A stretch of 64,000 nt of DNA from Rhizobium laguerreae (GCF_002008165.1 NZ_MRDM01000014.1:682001-746000), one strand, 5' to 3'; positions 1 to 8,957 are shown, numbered from the stretch's first letter. Translations and numbers: made by a program. Notes: generated from the letters alone by a model not told the origin.

Positions 1-245
1 ACAGCGAGGCCCCGATCACCCAGATCGCCGCCATGACCGGCACCGATGTCCCCACCTATACCCGCGACCGGCCGGGCGTCAGCGCCTTCGAACTTATCGA
101 TGGCGCCGTCTACCACAGCTATTCCAGCTATGCGCGCGGGCTGGACGGGCTCTGGGGCATGTATCAATGGCTCGACCGCGCACCCAAGGGCCGCAACGAA
201 ACCGGCATCTGGTGGCGCCACCACGACCGGTACGGCAAGGAGTGA
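1..245 (+). CDS. DUF899 family protein, C-terminal end (5' partial)
   Basis: The reading frame enters from the left edge (codons start at base 3) and ends at the TGA at 243-245, so only about 80 C-terminal residues are visible. The segment GLWGMYQWLDRAP followed by a Trp-Trp-Arg-His-His-Asp tail is characteristic of DUF899, a thioredoxin-fold family of unknown biochemical role. The catalytic part of the fold lies outside the window. An AAGGAG at its 3' end serves the next gene, so the two are probably cotranscribed. Confidence 0.8.
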   Translation, partial: SEAPITQIAAMTGTDVPTYTRDRPGVSAFELIDGAVYHSYSSYARGLDGLWGMYQWLDRAPKGRNETGIWWRHHDRYGKE

Positions 246-250
246 CGCCG

Positions 251-598
251 ATGCTGCTTTCAGCCCACACTCCCGAGCGAGGCGACGGCAACGCCGCTCT
301 CAACGCCGCCGAATGGCTCTCGCTGGCCGCCGCAGCAGACGGATCAGTTGCTAAGCCGAGCAGTGGCATGGCGAGCCCGGGCCGCCGGATCGCCACCCAC
401 GCCGCCGATTGGCTGTCGCTTGCCGCTGCCCCGACATTCGCGGTCATGGCGCTGCTGACGGCCACGACCGGCAGCGCCGACATGATCTGCACGACGACGC
501 CGGATGCCTTCCCGATCGGCGGAATGGTGCCGATGTACCTGCTGATGAGCGGTTTCCACCTGGCGCCCTGGCTGCGGCTCGCCGGCTGGCGAGCCTGA
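251..598 (+). CDS. Small membrane protein of unknown function
   Basis: This 115-residue protein begins 5 bases after the DUF899 stop. ATG 251 is chosen because AAGGAG (237-242) lies 8 bases upstream; a GTG at 242 overlaps that ribosome binding site. Residues about 62-80 form one hydrophobic segment, and a second weaker one lies near 90-108. The short sequence WLSLAAA occurs twice, at residues 22-28 and 54-60, suggesting an internal duplication. I do not recognise the family. Tight spacing behind DUF899 suggests an operon. Confidence 0.55.
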   Translation: MLLSAHTPERGDGNAALNAAEWLSLAAAADGSVAKPSSGMASPGRRIATHAADWLSLAAAPTFAVMALLTATTGSADMICTTTPDAFPIGGMVPMYLLMSGFHLAPWLRLAGWRA

Positions 599-616
599 AT
601 GGGCGGCGACCTCGCG

Positions 617-645
617 CCCTCTTCTCCCCAGCGGGGAGAAGAGGG
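617..645. repeat. Perfect 13-bp inverted repeat
   Basis: Arms CCCTCTTCTCCCC (617-629) and GGGGAGAAGAGGG (633-645) flank a 3-base loop. It lies between the ends of two convergent genes and could serve as a terminator structure or be a dispersed REP-like palindrome. No T-run follows it. Confidence 0.6.
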
Positions 646-697
646 AGCAAGCCGCACTGCCTCCTCCCGTAATATCTCCCTGCCGGCCCTCCCAAGT

Positions 698-1339
698 TCA
701 CGCCCTCACCGCGATAAAATCGATCGGTCCGCCGGCAATCTCGTCATCGAACACCGCGCAGGAAAGCTTGCCACCGAAGACGCAGCCGCTGTCGATGTTG
801 GTGCGGTTTCCTGTCGTCACCGGATTGGACCGTGACGGCGTATGGCCGTGGACGAGGTGTTTGCCCCAATATTCGCCTGGCTCACCGGCCAGGAACCGCA
901 TCCATAGAAGATCGTCCTGGCTCTGCCGGTCCAGCGGAAATGCCGGATCGACGCCGGCATGGACGAAGATGCGATGCCGGTCGACATGCATGAGCGGACG
1001 ATCGGCCGCCCACTGCAGATGCTGCGGCAAAACCCTGCCGCCATAGGATATTTCGGTCTCCAGCCCGCCGTTGCCGAGCCATACGGCTCTGCTCTGACCG
1101 TCGGCATAGGCAGCGACCATCATATCCTCATGATTGCCTTTCAGGCAGATCCATCTCCACGGCTCAGATGGACCGGCAATGATCCGGTCGAGAACACTTT
1201 TGCTGTCAGGCCCGCGATCGACATAGTCGCCAACGAAGACGACGGTCCCTTCAGACGCATAAGCCTCGATCCGATCGACCATCCTGTTCAGCGGATCGAT
1301 ACAGCCGTGGATGTCACCTATGGCGAATGTGTAGCGCAT
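698..1339 (-). CDS. PPP-family metallophosphoesterase (serine/threonine phosphatase type)
   Basis: The 213-residue protein carries the three PPP signature motifs in order: GDIHG (residues 8-12), GDYVDRG (37-43) and GNHED (68-72). These supply the ligands for the dinuclear metal centre. A later HGHTP supplies another metal-binding histidine. Length and motif order fit bacterial PrpA/PrpB-like protein phosphatases or related ApaH-like enzymes acting in the cytoplasm; substrate cannot be told from sequence. It is monocistronic and converges on the preceding operon. Confidence 0.85.
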   Translation of the reverse strand: MRYTFAIGDIHGCIDPLNRMVDRIEAYASEGTVVFVGDYVDRGPDSKSVLDRIIAGPSEPWRWICLKGNHEDMMVAAYADGQSRAVWLGNGGLETEISYGGRVLPQHLQWAADRPLMHVDRHRIFVHAGVDPAFPLDRQSQDDLLWMRFLAGEPGEYWGKHLVHGHTPSRSNPVTTGNRTNIDSGCVFGGKLSCAVFDDEIAGGPIDFIAVRA

Positions 1340-1512
1340 GCTTCGTTTTTAACGCCTGTCGGGGGCCAGGTGAAGTCCGGATCGCCGCGGCAGATCTCAA
1401 TACTGCCGACAGAATCCGACTCATTTCCTGGCACTTACGGCGATTGCTTCGCCTTTGGCTTGAGTTCACATATTGATCGCCGATCCGCGGATGGGTATGG
1501 CATTGGGCATTG

Positions 1513-2464
1513 CTAGCCAGCCCTCTTCAACAACTGGCCGGCCAGCTCGATGCAATCAACCGGCCAATATAGTTCGGGCCTTGGATGCGCGACCTTTGGG
1601 TTTCCCTCGTGTGGTCGGCAGGAAAGTATCGATTCACGCCATCGGCTGGGGATTGCGCACTCCCCATGAATCGCACCGAGTAGAGCTCCGGCAATCGCTG
1701 CGTTCGTATCCGTATCGCCACCACTTGAGACGGTGCTCACTACGCCGTCCTCCAAGGAATTCGAATGCAGCAATTGAAAAATGGCATTCTGAAACGCGAT
1801 CAGGACCCAGCCTTGCTGATTCACGAAGTCCTTTGGCGGTTCCTTTTCGGCGGCGGCTATTGCATCACGAATGCTGTGATCGACACCAAGCTCATCGGAC
1901 CATTTTCTGATCGTCTGATAAACATCTCGAGGCGTCGGGCCTTCGGCAATTGCGTACGATAGCGCGCGAGCAAAGAGATTGTTGATCTGCCGGCACACAA
2001 GGTTCGGATGTGTGATGATGGCGTCCTGTTCCGCCCACAACCCGACCTGTGCGGTTGGAAGCTGAGATCCAAAATGCCGAGAGGTGACACACGCATGAGC
2101 GCACCGTTGGCTTGGCTTTGGTGGTCAGGCTCGTAGCGAATTCCATTATATATCGTCCGGCCAATGTCAAAGGGCTTGGATGCCAGCCAATCTTCATAGG
2201 CCCGTCGGGCAGCGTCCTGAACATATGCTCCTTCCGCGACAATCGATCTGGCCAAAGCCAGCGCCATCTCGGAGTCATCAGTTGGTTGACCAGCAATGGT
2301 GTTCCATGCGCCGCCATCATGAAGTTCGCGAACGCCATGGGGATATTTCTGGCGTATTTCCTGGGGCGTCTGAAACTCTACCAGCGAGCCAAGTGCATCC
2401 CCTGCCAGTTGACCGAGAATACAACCATTGCACGGGACGTTGTTGTATTATCTATGATTTTCAT
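1513..2464 (-). pseudogene. ADP-ribosylglycohydrolase family gene with two frameshifts
   Basis: Read from ATG 2464, the first frame gives only about 13 residues. At about 2425 (ATGG, where ATGGG would restore the frame) the coding moves into a frame containing GCILGQLAGDALGS, the N-terminal signature of the family, then QPTDDSEMALALA (metal-binding TDDSE). At 2071-2074 a four-base A/T run again shifts the frame, after MRVSPLGI; the remaining frame carries SSGGDTDTNAAIAGALLGA, the C-terminal metal-binding motif. All family motifs survive, and one inserted base at each run would restore a protein of about 316 residues. This is either a recent pseudogene or two homopolymer sequencing errors. Intact members remove ADP-ribose from proteins or small molecules. 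Confidence 0.8.
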
Positions 2465-2753
2465 GCCGCCTCTGGCGAGTCGTGAAGCGCCTTGATGCGA
2501 TCACCCTGTCATGCGAGTGGCGCAACGCCGCAAGCGACGATACTAATCCGCTCAGCTTTCCGCTAGTCGTTACGATGTTCGAGCGACCGCTATCGGCACA
2601 AAATAAAATCCCTCATCCGTCTACCGCGACCTCCGCTCCCACCGTTCACCTGTCGCATTGCAAGTCCCCCCGCCCCGTTAGGGTGAGGGGTAGTGTCTTG
2701 CGTCCGCTTTGAGTGAGTGCCCTTGCCAGACTTTCCGCCAACGTGCCGAGCTA
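2465..2753. other. Intergenic stretch with no recognised gene
   Basis: About 290 bases between the start of the ADP-ribosylglycohydrolase gene and the end of the inositol-phosphatase gene. I see only short open frames without a ribosome binding site or recognisable protein. Confidence 0.5.
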
Positions 2754-3584
2754 TCACCCCTCCGTAAAACTCCGGCGGATCGCCTCCCAGCTTTCCGCAT
2801 CCGGCGCCAGTAGCAGCCGGCCCTTGGTCATCGCAGGACGATAGGTTTCGCCGCTGAGCAATGCCCCGTAGCCGCCGGCTTCGTGGTGGATCAGCACGCC
2901 GGCGGCGTGGTCCCAGGGCTTGAGCTCGGCGTTGAGCGAAAAGCTCATAGCGCCTGTTGCCACCGCCCGGTATTCATAGGCCGAGCAGCGCCATGTGGTT
3001 GTGCGGGCAAAATGCAGCAAGCCCTGAGCGTAGACCGGTTGCTCCTCGGCGGGAAACATATGCAGCGGCACGAAGCCGTGCATTTCCCCGATCGGCCCCG
3101 GTGGCGCGACGCTGAGCCGGGTCTGCGTGCCATCACGGGCAATATGCCACGCCCCTCGCCCCGGCCGGGCGGCGAGGAAATCGCCGGTCACGGGATAGTG
3201 GATCAGCCCGGCCACCGTCTCGCCGGCAGAGACGATCGCCACGATCATGCCGAACAGCGGCAGGCCATGGGCGAAATTCCAGGTGCCGTCGACAGGATCG
3301 ATGATAACGGCGAGATCGGCGTCGGCAAGCCGCGTCAGAATCGACGGATCGGCGGAGACCGCTTCCTCGCCGACCAGCAGCGCCTCGGGAAAGTGCGCCG
3401 ACAGCGCTTCGGTGAGCCGTCGCTCGGCACCGATATCGGCATCGGTCACCAGATCGTCAGGCGCGGTCTTGGTGCGAATGCCCTCGGCGGTGACGCCGAG
3501 GAAGCGGGGCAGGATTTCCGCCTCCGCCGCCCGGCGCATATCCTCCATCACGGCGAAGAATATGTCGTCCAACACGTCCCTCAT
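2754..3584 (-). CDS. Inositol monophosphatase family protein
   Basis: This 276-residue protein has the metal-binding motifs of the family: GEE at residues 72-74 and DPVDGT at 96-101, with the later metal-binding Asp in KPWDHAAG. Members hydrolyse inositol monophosphate, 3'-phosphoadenosine compounds or sugar phosphates. Its ATG overlaps the stop of the upstream phosphodiesterase gene (ATGA-type overlap), making it the last gene of the import operon. Context suggests it dephosphorylates the sugar- or inositol-phosphate released by the phosphodiesterase; that substrate is inference. Confidence 0.85.
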   Translation of the reverse strand: MRDVLDDIFFAVMEDMRRAAEAEILPRFLGVTAEGIRTKTAPDDLVTDADIGAERRLTEALSAHFPEALLVGEEAVSADPSILTRLADADLAVIIDPVDGTWNFAHGLPLFGMIVAIVSAGETVAGLIHYPVTGDFLAARPGRGAWHIARDGTQTRLSVAPPGPIGEMHGFVPLHMFPAEEQPVYAQGLLHFARTTTWRCSAYEYRAVATGAMSFSLNAELKPWDHAAGVLIHHEAGGYGALLSGETYRPAMTKGRLLLAPDAESWEAIRRSFTEG

Positions 3585-4411
3585 GCGCGGCGCCCCTCGA
3601 TATAGGCCTTAAGCGCGGCGGGCTGGTCGGTCTGGATGACGCTGATGCCGGCCGCCATCATCCGACCCCAGATCGCATCGGGATATTCAAGGGCCGCACT
3701 ATCGGTCAGGCCGCAGCAGGAGACCGGATCGAGTGTGTTGACCCAGAGGGAGATCCCGGCGTTGCGCAGACGTTCGTGCTGGCCGGCCAGCGTCTCAAGC
3801 TCGTCGAACTTGGCTTCGCACATGAAGGGGCGCGCCGCGATGACTGCCTTGGCGGTCTCTTCGGCGCTCCCGACCCTGAAAAACGCCTGGCCCATGAACG
3901 GAATGCCGTCGATCCCGGACTGCCTGGCGAGCCAGGCCAGCGCCTCCGGCGTATCGGCGCGAGCCTTGAGATCGACCTGGTCGGCCATGCCCATCTCTTT
4001 GACCTTGGCCGCGACGATATCAATCATCTCGAGGTCCTTGAGGTCGAGATCGACGAAGATGCGGCCACGTACGGTTTCGAGCACCTGTTCCAGCGTCGGA
4101 ACCGTCTGCGTCGTGAACGGCTGGTCCGGCCCGCCATCGGCCATGCGCAGCCGCAGGCTGGTGATCTCGGCGATCGTCATCTCCTCGGGGATGCGATCGA
4201 TGCCGGCCATGCGCTCGAGCGTGTCGTCATGCAGGATGAACAGCACGCCATCGGCGCTCTGGCGGATATCCACCTCGACGATGTCATAGCCGCCGGCAAT
4301 CGCATTCTCGATTGCGGCAAGGCTGTTCTCCGGAGCCTGATGCCAGGCGCCGCGATGGGCGACGATGGCGCAGGAACGCGACGGATCGGCAATGTGGTCG
4401 ATGTATTTCAT
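3581..4411 (-). CDS. Glycerophosphodiester phosphodiesterase family protein
   Basis: The 276-residue protein shows the GDPD TIM-barrel signature: HRG at residues 19-21, PENS at 27-30, the E46-x-D48 pair and H61 in ILHDDTLER. These residues bind a metal and act in phosphodiester cleavage to an alcohol and a phosphomonoester. There is no signal peptide, so it acts in the cytoplasm on an imported substrate. ATG 4411 is preceded by AAAGGAAG; a longer open frame upstream overlaps the ATPase gene and is not used. It follows the ABC ATPase gene closely and overlaps the phosphatase gene. Confidence 0.9.
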   Translation of the reverse strand: MKYIDHIADPSRSCAIVAHRGAWHQAPENSLAAIENAIAGGYDIVEVDIRQSADGVLFILHDDTLERMAGIDRIPEEMTIAEITSLRLRMADGGPDQPFTTQTVPTLEQVLETVRGRIFVDLDLKDLEMIDIVAAKVKEMGMADQVDLKARADTPEALAWLARQSGIDGIPFMGQAFFRVGSAEETAKAVIAARPFMCEAKFDELETLAGQHERLRNAGISLWVNTLDPVSCCGLTDSAALEYPDAIWGRMMAAGISVIQTDQPAALKAYIEGRRA

Positions 4412-4421
4412 GGGACTTCCT

Positions 4422-5528
4422 TTAGTTTGCGCTGAGGGCGCCGGGTATGGCCCTGCCGCTCGCTGCATCGAAGAGATGCAGGCGGGAAGCCGGGAGATTG
4501 AGAAGGAGTTGGCTGTGATCCGGTATCTCGACGCCGAAGGGCGTCGCGATCCTGACGACCGAGCCGCCGAGCTCGGCTGCCAGGATCGCGTGCGAGCCGA
4601 GATCCTCGCGAAACCGCAGAGCTGACGTGACCACATGTCCGTCGCCCCCGCCGTCAATCAGGACATCCTCTGGCCGGATGCCGAGCTGATAGGCGCCGGT
4701 AAGCCGGGCCTGCGCCACCACCTGCCCGTCGGCGAGCCTGAGCACCGTGCCGTCGCCGATGACAGGCAGGATGTTCATCGGCGGCGCGCCAATGAATTTG
4801 GCGACGAAGACCGAGGCCGGCTGGTGATAGATCGCTTTCGGCGTGTCGAACTGTTCGATCCGCCCCTTGTTGAGGATGAGGATGCGGTCCGCCAGCGTCA
4901 TCGCCTCCACCTGATCGTGGGTGACGAAGACGGTGGTGGCGCCGATGCGCCGGTGCAGTTCGGCAAGCTCGACACGCATGTCGTGCCTGAGCTGAGCGTC
5001 GAGGTTGGAGAGCGGCTCGTCGAATAGAAGCACGCCGGGCTCGCGTACGATGGCGCGGCCGATCGCGACGCGCTGGCGTTGGCCGCCGGAAAGCTGCCCG
5101 GGCTTGCGGCCGAGGAAGTCCGACAGCCCGAGCATCTTCGCCACCGCGCCGACCCGCTCGATGCGCTCGGCCTTCGCCATGCCTGATACCTTGAGGCTGT
5201 AGGCGATGTTGTCGAAGACGCTCATATGCGGGTAGAGCGCATAGTTCTGGAACACCATGGCGCAGCCGCGATGTTTCGGCTCCAGATCCTGCACCTGCCG
5301 GCCGCCGATGACGATCGTGCCGCCGCTCACCCGCTCCAGCCCGGCGATCATCTGCAACAGCGTGGACTTGCCGCAGCCGGAGGGACCGAGCACGACGGTG
5401 AATTCGCCGGCTCGGAGTTCGACATCCATCGGCGGGATGACGACGGTCTCGGCGTCATAGGCCTTGGTGACGCCTGATAGCGTGATGTTGGCGGCAGCGG
5501 CGCGGATGGCCATGTCGATGGCGTTCAT
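4422..5528 (-). CDS. ABC transporter ATPase, UgpC/MalK type
   Basis: The 368-residue protein has Walker A GPSGCGKST (residues 48-56), the ABC signature LSGGQRQR, Walker B VLLFDEPLSNLD and a C-terminal TOBE-like region, the plan of the ATPases energising CUT1 sugar and glycerol-phosphate importers. It starts 2 bases after the permease stop. The open frame upstream of 5528 runs antiparallel in register to the permease and lacks family similarity, so the start is placed at the Met-Asn-Ala-Ile-Asp. It probably powers the two permeases encoded just upstream. Confidence 0.92.
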   Translation of the reverse strand: MNAIDMAIRAAAANITLSGVTKAYDAETVVIPPMDVELRAGEFTVVLGPSGCGKSTLLQMIAGLERVSGGTIVIGGRQVQDLEPKHRGCAMVFQNYALYPHMSVFDNIAYSLKVSGMAKAERIERVGAVAKMLGLSDFLGRKPGQLSGGQRQRVAIGRAIVREPGVLLFDEPLSNLDAQLRHDMRVELAELHRRIGATTVFVTHDQVEAMTLADRILILNKGRIEQFDTPKAIYHQPASVFVAKFIGAPPMNILPVIGDGTVLRLADGQVVAQARLTGAYQLGIRPEDVLIDGGGDGHVVTSALRFREDLGSHAILAAELGGSVVRIATPFGVEIPDHSQLLLNLPASRLHLFDAASGRAIPGALSAN

Positions 5529-5530
5529 GC

Positions 5531-6448
5531 CTATTTCTCCGTGAGAGCGAGGCCCTGGACCAGATAGCGCTGCAGGAGCGCGATCATCGCGAGCGGAATG
5601 ATGGAAACTATGACGGCGCCGGCCATGATCATCGGAAAGTCGGGGATCTCTCCGTCCGAATCCGGCACGAGCCGCGCCAGCCCGACGACGGCGGTCTGCA
5701 TGTCTGACGTCGAGGCGGCGACCAGCGGCCAGAGATATTGCGTCCAGCCGCTGAGGAAGGTCAGCACGAAGAGCGCGGCGAAGCTGGTGCGCGACAAGGG
5801 CAGCAGGATATCGAAGAGAAAGCGGATCGGCCCTGCCCCATCCATGCGCGCCGCCTTGAACAGATCCTTGGGCAGGGTGAGGAAGAACTGGCGGAACAGG
5901 AAGGTACCGGTGCCATGCGCCACAAGCGGCGCGATCAGGCCGAAATGCGTGTTCAGCACGCTCCATTCGAGCTTGACCGGCGCGCCGAAGTACTGGGCGA
6001 TCAGATCGTTCAGGCCGGTGATATCGAGCAGCGCGTTGACCGGCGAAAACACGTTCGACGCCACCTGATAGGTGGTGATGACGCGGATCTCGATCGGCAG
6101 CATGATGGTCGCAAGGATGAGCGCGAAGACCACGCCCGCCCAGCGAACACGGAAATAGACGATGGCATAGGCCGACAGAAGCGACAGGACGCAGGTCGCC
6201 AGTGCATCGCCAAAGGCGACCACAAGACTGTTGAACATCTGGATTGGGATTGATGTCTCGGTGAAGATGTGCGCCGCGTTGGCGAAAAACTGGTCGCCGG
6301 GATACCAGGCGAGCCCGTTGCGCAGGATGAATTCATAGGATTGCGAGGCCGTCGCCAGCGTCAGATAGAGCGGCCCGAGGATATAGACGATGCCGACGAT
6401 GAGCACGAAGCCGGCTGCGATGTTGAGGGAACGTGCGTTTTCGATCAT
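5531..6448 (-). CDS. ABC transporter permease, UgpE/MalG type
   Basis: A 305-residue inner-membrane protein with about six hydrophobic segments and the EAA-loop motif AARMDGAGPIRFLFDILLPL that docks on the ATPase. This places it in the CUT1 family, in the UgpE/MalG position. It follows the first permease by 4 bases and precedes the ATPase by 2 bases, so translation is probably coupled. The substrate is inferred from the downstream phosphodiesterase and phosphatase rather than from this protein. Confidence 0.9.
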   Translation of the reverse strand: MIENARSLNIAAGFVLIVGIVYILGPLYLTLATASQSYEFILRNGLAWYPGDQFFANAAHIFTETSIPIQMFNSLVVAFGDALATCVLSLLSAYAIVYFRVRWAGVVFALILATIMLPIEIRVITTYQVASNVFSPVNALLDITGLNDLIAQYFGAPVKLEWSVLNTHFGLIAPLVAHGTGTFLFRQFFLTLPKDLFKAARMDGAGPIRFLFDILLPLSRTSFAALFVLTFLSGWTQYLWPLVAASTSDMQTAVVGLARLVPDSDGEIPDFPMIMAGAVIVSIIPLAMIALLQRYLVQGLALTEK

Positions 6449-6452
6449 GGGG

Positions 6453-7358
6453 TCACCGCTCGTAGTTGATGCGCCGGCCGAGGAAGAGGAACTGGGCGGC
6501 GGTGAGGAGGACGATGAAGACCATCAGGATCGCCGTCTGGGTCGAGGCGCCGGAGAGGTCGTAGCCGCTGAAGCCGTCGGTATAGATCTTATAGACCAGC
6601 AGCGTCGTGGCGCCGCCGGGACCGCCATCGGTGATCGTATCGATCAGCGCGAAGCCCGAGGTGACGCTTTCGGTGAACTCGAGCACCAGCGTCAGGAAGA
6701 GCTGCGGCATGATGAGCGGCAGTTGCACGTCGAAGATGCGCCGCCACGGCCCTGCCCCATCCATTGCGGCTGCCTGGTGCATGGTCTTCGGGATCGACTG
6801 CAGGCCGGCGAGCAGGATGACGAAATTGAACGGGATGCCGCCCCAGACATGCGCGGCGATCAGCGTGATGAAGGCGTCTGTGCCGTCGATGCCGGGCGCC
6901 CATATGCCGGGAAAGGCTGAGTTGAGCGGCGCGAGCACGCCGACGAAGGGATTGAAGATGAAGGCGAAGACGATGCCGATCGAGGCGCCGGCAACCCCCT
7001 TCGGCCAGACGAGCACATTGCGCGCCGGCAGCGACAGGCGGATCTTCCGGTCGGCCGCGACCGCAAGGATCAGCGGGACCGCGACCGCAAGCGCTGAGGC
7101 AGTGACCATGAAGACGATGGTGCGCCAACAGCTCTTCCAGAATTCCGGATCGGAAAACACGCGGGCAAGATTATCCCAGCCGACGAACATCGAGCCACCG
7201 CCGAAGGGGCGCTCGAGGAAGAATGACCAGTAGAAGGCCTGAAAAACAGGCACGTAGAAGAAGAGTGCGATCAGCAGCATAAGCGGCGCTACCAGCAGAA
7301 GCGGCAGCCAGCGGTGGCTGAAGAGAGAAGATTCCGACGTCATGGAGAAGCCCTGCAT
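6453..7358 (-). CDS. ABC transporter permease, UgpA/MalF type
   Basis: A 301-residue inner-membrane protein with a long N-terminal hydrophobic segment (residues about 20-42) and an EAA-loop AAAMDGAGPWRRIFDVQLPL near residue 205, typical of UgpA/MalF-type permeases. Two in-frame starts are possible, 7358 and 7343; the second has a GGGCTTCTCC context and neither has a clear ribosome binding site. It partners the UgpE-type permease encoded immediately downstream. Confidence 0.9.
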   Translation of the reverse strand: MQGFSMTSESSLFSHRWLPLLLVAPLMLLIALFFYVPVFQAFYWSFFLERPFGGGSMFVGWDNLARVFSDPEFWKSCWRTIVFMVTASALAVAVPLILAVAADRKIRLSLPARNVLVWPKGVAGASIGIVFAFIFNPFVGVLAPLNSAFPGIWAPGIDGTDAFITLIAAHVWGGIPFNFVILLAGLQSIPKTMHQAAAMDGAGPWRRIFDVQLPLIMPQLFLTLVLEFTESVTSGFALIDTITDGGPGGATTLLVYKIYTDGFSGYDLSGASTQTAILMVFIVLLTAAQFLFLGRRINYER

Positions 7359-7400
7359 TGGAAGACCGCACGGGAGCGCGGGACGCGCCCGTGCGTAGGA

Positions 7401-7428
7401 CGCGCGGGACGTTCAAACGTCCCGCGCG
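7401..7428 (-). terminator. Strong hairpin between the binding-protein and permease genes
   Basis: Perfect 12-bp arms (CGCGCGGGACGT at 7401-7412 and its complement at 7417-7428) around a TCAA loop, 13 bases after the solute-binding-protein stop. No T-run follows. Such hairpins in importer operons commonly stabilise the 5' transcript or attenuate read-through, giving more binding protein than permease; that role is inference here. Confidence 0.6.
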
Positions 7429-7441
7429 TGAGATGTCGGGA

Positions 7442-8749
7442 TCACTGCATCCTCACGCCCTTGTAGGTCTGCTCGAAGCGGCGCAGCAGCTCGTCGCCAC
7501 GCCTCTTGGCATTGTCGAGCGCCACCTGCATGGTCTCCTGGCCTGCAAAGGCCTTCTGCGTCTCTTCCACGAAGACTTGACGGAACTGCACATAGAAGCC
7601 CAGACGGATGCCGCGGGTATCCGGGGTGCGCGGCTGGTTCATCGATTCGATGCCGACGGCGGCCGTCGCATATTTCGGCGAATTCGCCTCGCCGCTCTTG
7701 GCGATCGCATCCATCACGTCGTTGGTGACGGGGACGTAGCCGGTGGCGGCGGTCAAGAACATCTGCTGTTCGGGACGGCGCACGAAGTCGAGGAAGGCCT
7801 TGGCGCCTTCGACCTCGGCCTTGTCGTGACCCTTCATGATGTAGATCGAGGCGCCGCCGACAAGCGTGTTGTGGCGCTCGTAACCCTCATACATCGGCGC
7901 CATGCCGACTGACAGTTCGTATTTGCCTTCGAACGCCTTGGCCGAGGCGCTATAGGAGCCCGAGGAATTCTCCATCATCGCGCATTCGCCGGTGTTGAAG
8001 GCGGCGGTGAAGTTGCCGGCCTTGGTATCGGCATTGAGCTTGACGAGGCCTTCCTTGCGCCAATCGACCAGGTTCTGCAGATGCTGGGCGGCGAAGGTCG
8101 TGTTGAGCACATATTCGGCGTCGAGACCGTCATAGCCGTTATGCTTTGAGGCGACCGGCAGCCCGTGGCGGGCGGAAAACTGTTCGAGCACCCGCCAGGT
8201 GTCGCCATCGGTGGTGAAGGGGCAGGCATGACCTGAGGCCTTCAGCTTGCGGGCGGCCTCGATGATCTCTTCCCAGGTCGCAGGCGTCTTGGTGATGCCG
8301 GCTTTCTCGAGCTCGGTCTTGTTGGTGTAGAACAGCAGCGTCGAGGCATTGTAGGGCTGCGCGAAAAGCGCGCCGCCGGAGGTTTCGTAATAGGCCCGCG
8401 CGCCGGCGATATAATTGTCCCACTTGACCTCGGGCAGCGCCTCCTGGACCGGCACGACGGCATCGGACAGCATCAGGTCGAGCGTGCCGGCGTCGAAGAA
8501 CTGGATGAGAACGGGATGTTTTTTGGCGCGGAAGGCGGCAATCGCCTTCTGCATCGACACTTCGTAGCTGCCTTGACCGACGCAGGTGACGTGATGCTCC
8601 GATTGCGCGGCATTGAAAGCGCTGCACTGGTCCTGGATCGCCTTTTCGACGACACCGGTATTGCCGTACCAGAATTCGATATTGGCGGCCTGCGCGGAAC
8701 ACGCGCCCGCCATCAGCGCGGCCGCAGCCGCCAGAATGGAAATCTTCAT
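7442..8749 (-). CDS. ABC transporter solute-binding protein, UgpB-like (family 1)
   Basis: A 435-residue periplasmic protein with a signal peptide ending SAQA at about residue 22, then the first mature beta strand NIEFWYGNTG. Length, the LLFYTNKTELEKAGI segment and the C-terminal PEQQMFLTAATGYVPV pattern fit cluster-1 sugar and glycerol-3-phosphate binding proteins such as UgpB. It is the first gene of the six-gene leftward operon; the promoter lies between it and the ROK regulator. Substrate is probably a phosphorylated or phosphodiester polyol, from the operon content. Confidence 0.9.
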   Translation of the reverse strand: MKISILAAAAALMAGACSAQAANIEFWYGNTGVVEKAIQDQCSAFNAAQSEHHVTCVGQGSYEVSMQKAIAAFRAKKHPVLIQFFDAGTLDLMLSDAVVPVQEALPEVKWDNYIAGARAYYETSGGALFAQPYNASTLLFYTNKTELEKAGITKTPATWEEIIEAARKLKASGHACPFTTDGDTWRVLEQFSARHGLPVASKHNGYDGLDAEYVLNTTFAAQHLQNLVDWRKEGLVKLNADTKAGNFTAAFNTGECAMMENSSGSYSASAKAFEGKYELSVGMAPMYEGYERHNTLVGGASIYIMKGHDKAEVEGAKAFLDFVRRPEQQMFLTAATGYVPVTNDVMDAIAKSGEANSPKYATAAVGIESMNQPRTPDTRGIRLGFYVQFRQVFVEETQKAFAGQETMQVALDNAKRRGDELLRRFEQTYKGVRMQ

Positions 8750-8805
8750 CTTGTCCTCGCCTGATTTGATCGGCCGGCTTCAAGCGCCGACGCCGTGACG
8801 GCGGA

Positions 8806-8826
8806 TTACTACACGCTACGTGTAAC
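8806..8826. promoter_or_regulatory. Inverted repeat, probable ROK operator 1
   Basis: TACACG (8810-8815) and CGTGTA (8819-8824) are perfect inverted arms with a 3-base spacer, extended by TTAC and AAC. It lies about 57 bases upstream of the binding-protein gene. The same left half, ATTACTACACG, recurs at the second site. Confidence 0.6.
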
Positions 8827-8910
8827 AATTTAGTGACGAACGGAAGCGCTTGTAGCGCGGTGAGGCTGCTGCTATAGGCTGCATATCGGATATGCCGGCG
8901 GAGGCGACAC

Positions 8911-8936
8911 TAATTACTACACGCCTATGGTAATTA
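8911..8936. promoter_or_regulatory. Inverted repeat, probable ROK operator 2
   Basis: TAATTAC (8911-8917) and GTAATTA (8930-8936) are perfect inverted arms; the inner sequence repeats the ATTACTACACG half found at 8805-8815. It ends 21 bases before the ROK start codon, so binding there could autoregulate that gene. Confidence 0.6.
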
Positions 8937-8957
8937 TTGACGGCAGAGGTGTTGGAT

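Noticed and set aside
4422..5966. Extended form of the ABC ATPase with 146 extra N-terminal residues.
   Set aside because: The extra part is another frame of the permease gene and lacks family similarity; the ATPase fold begins at 5528.
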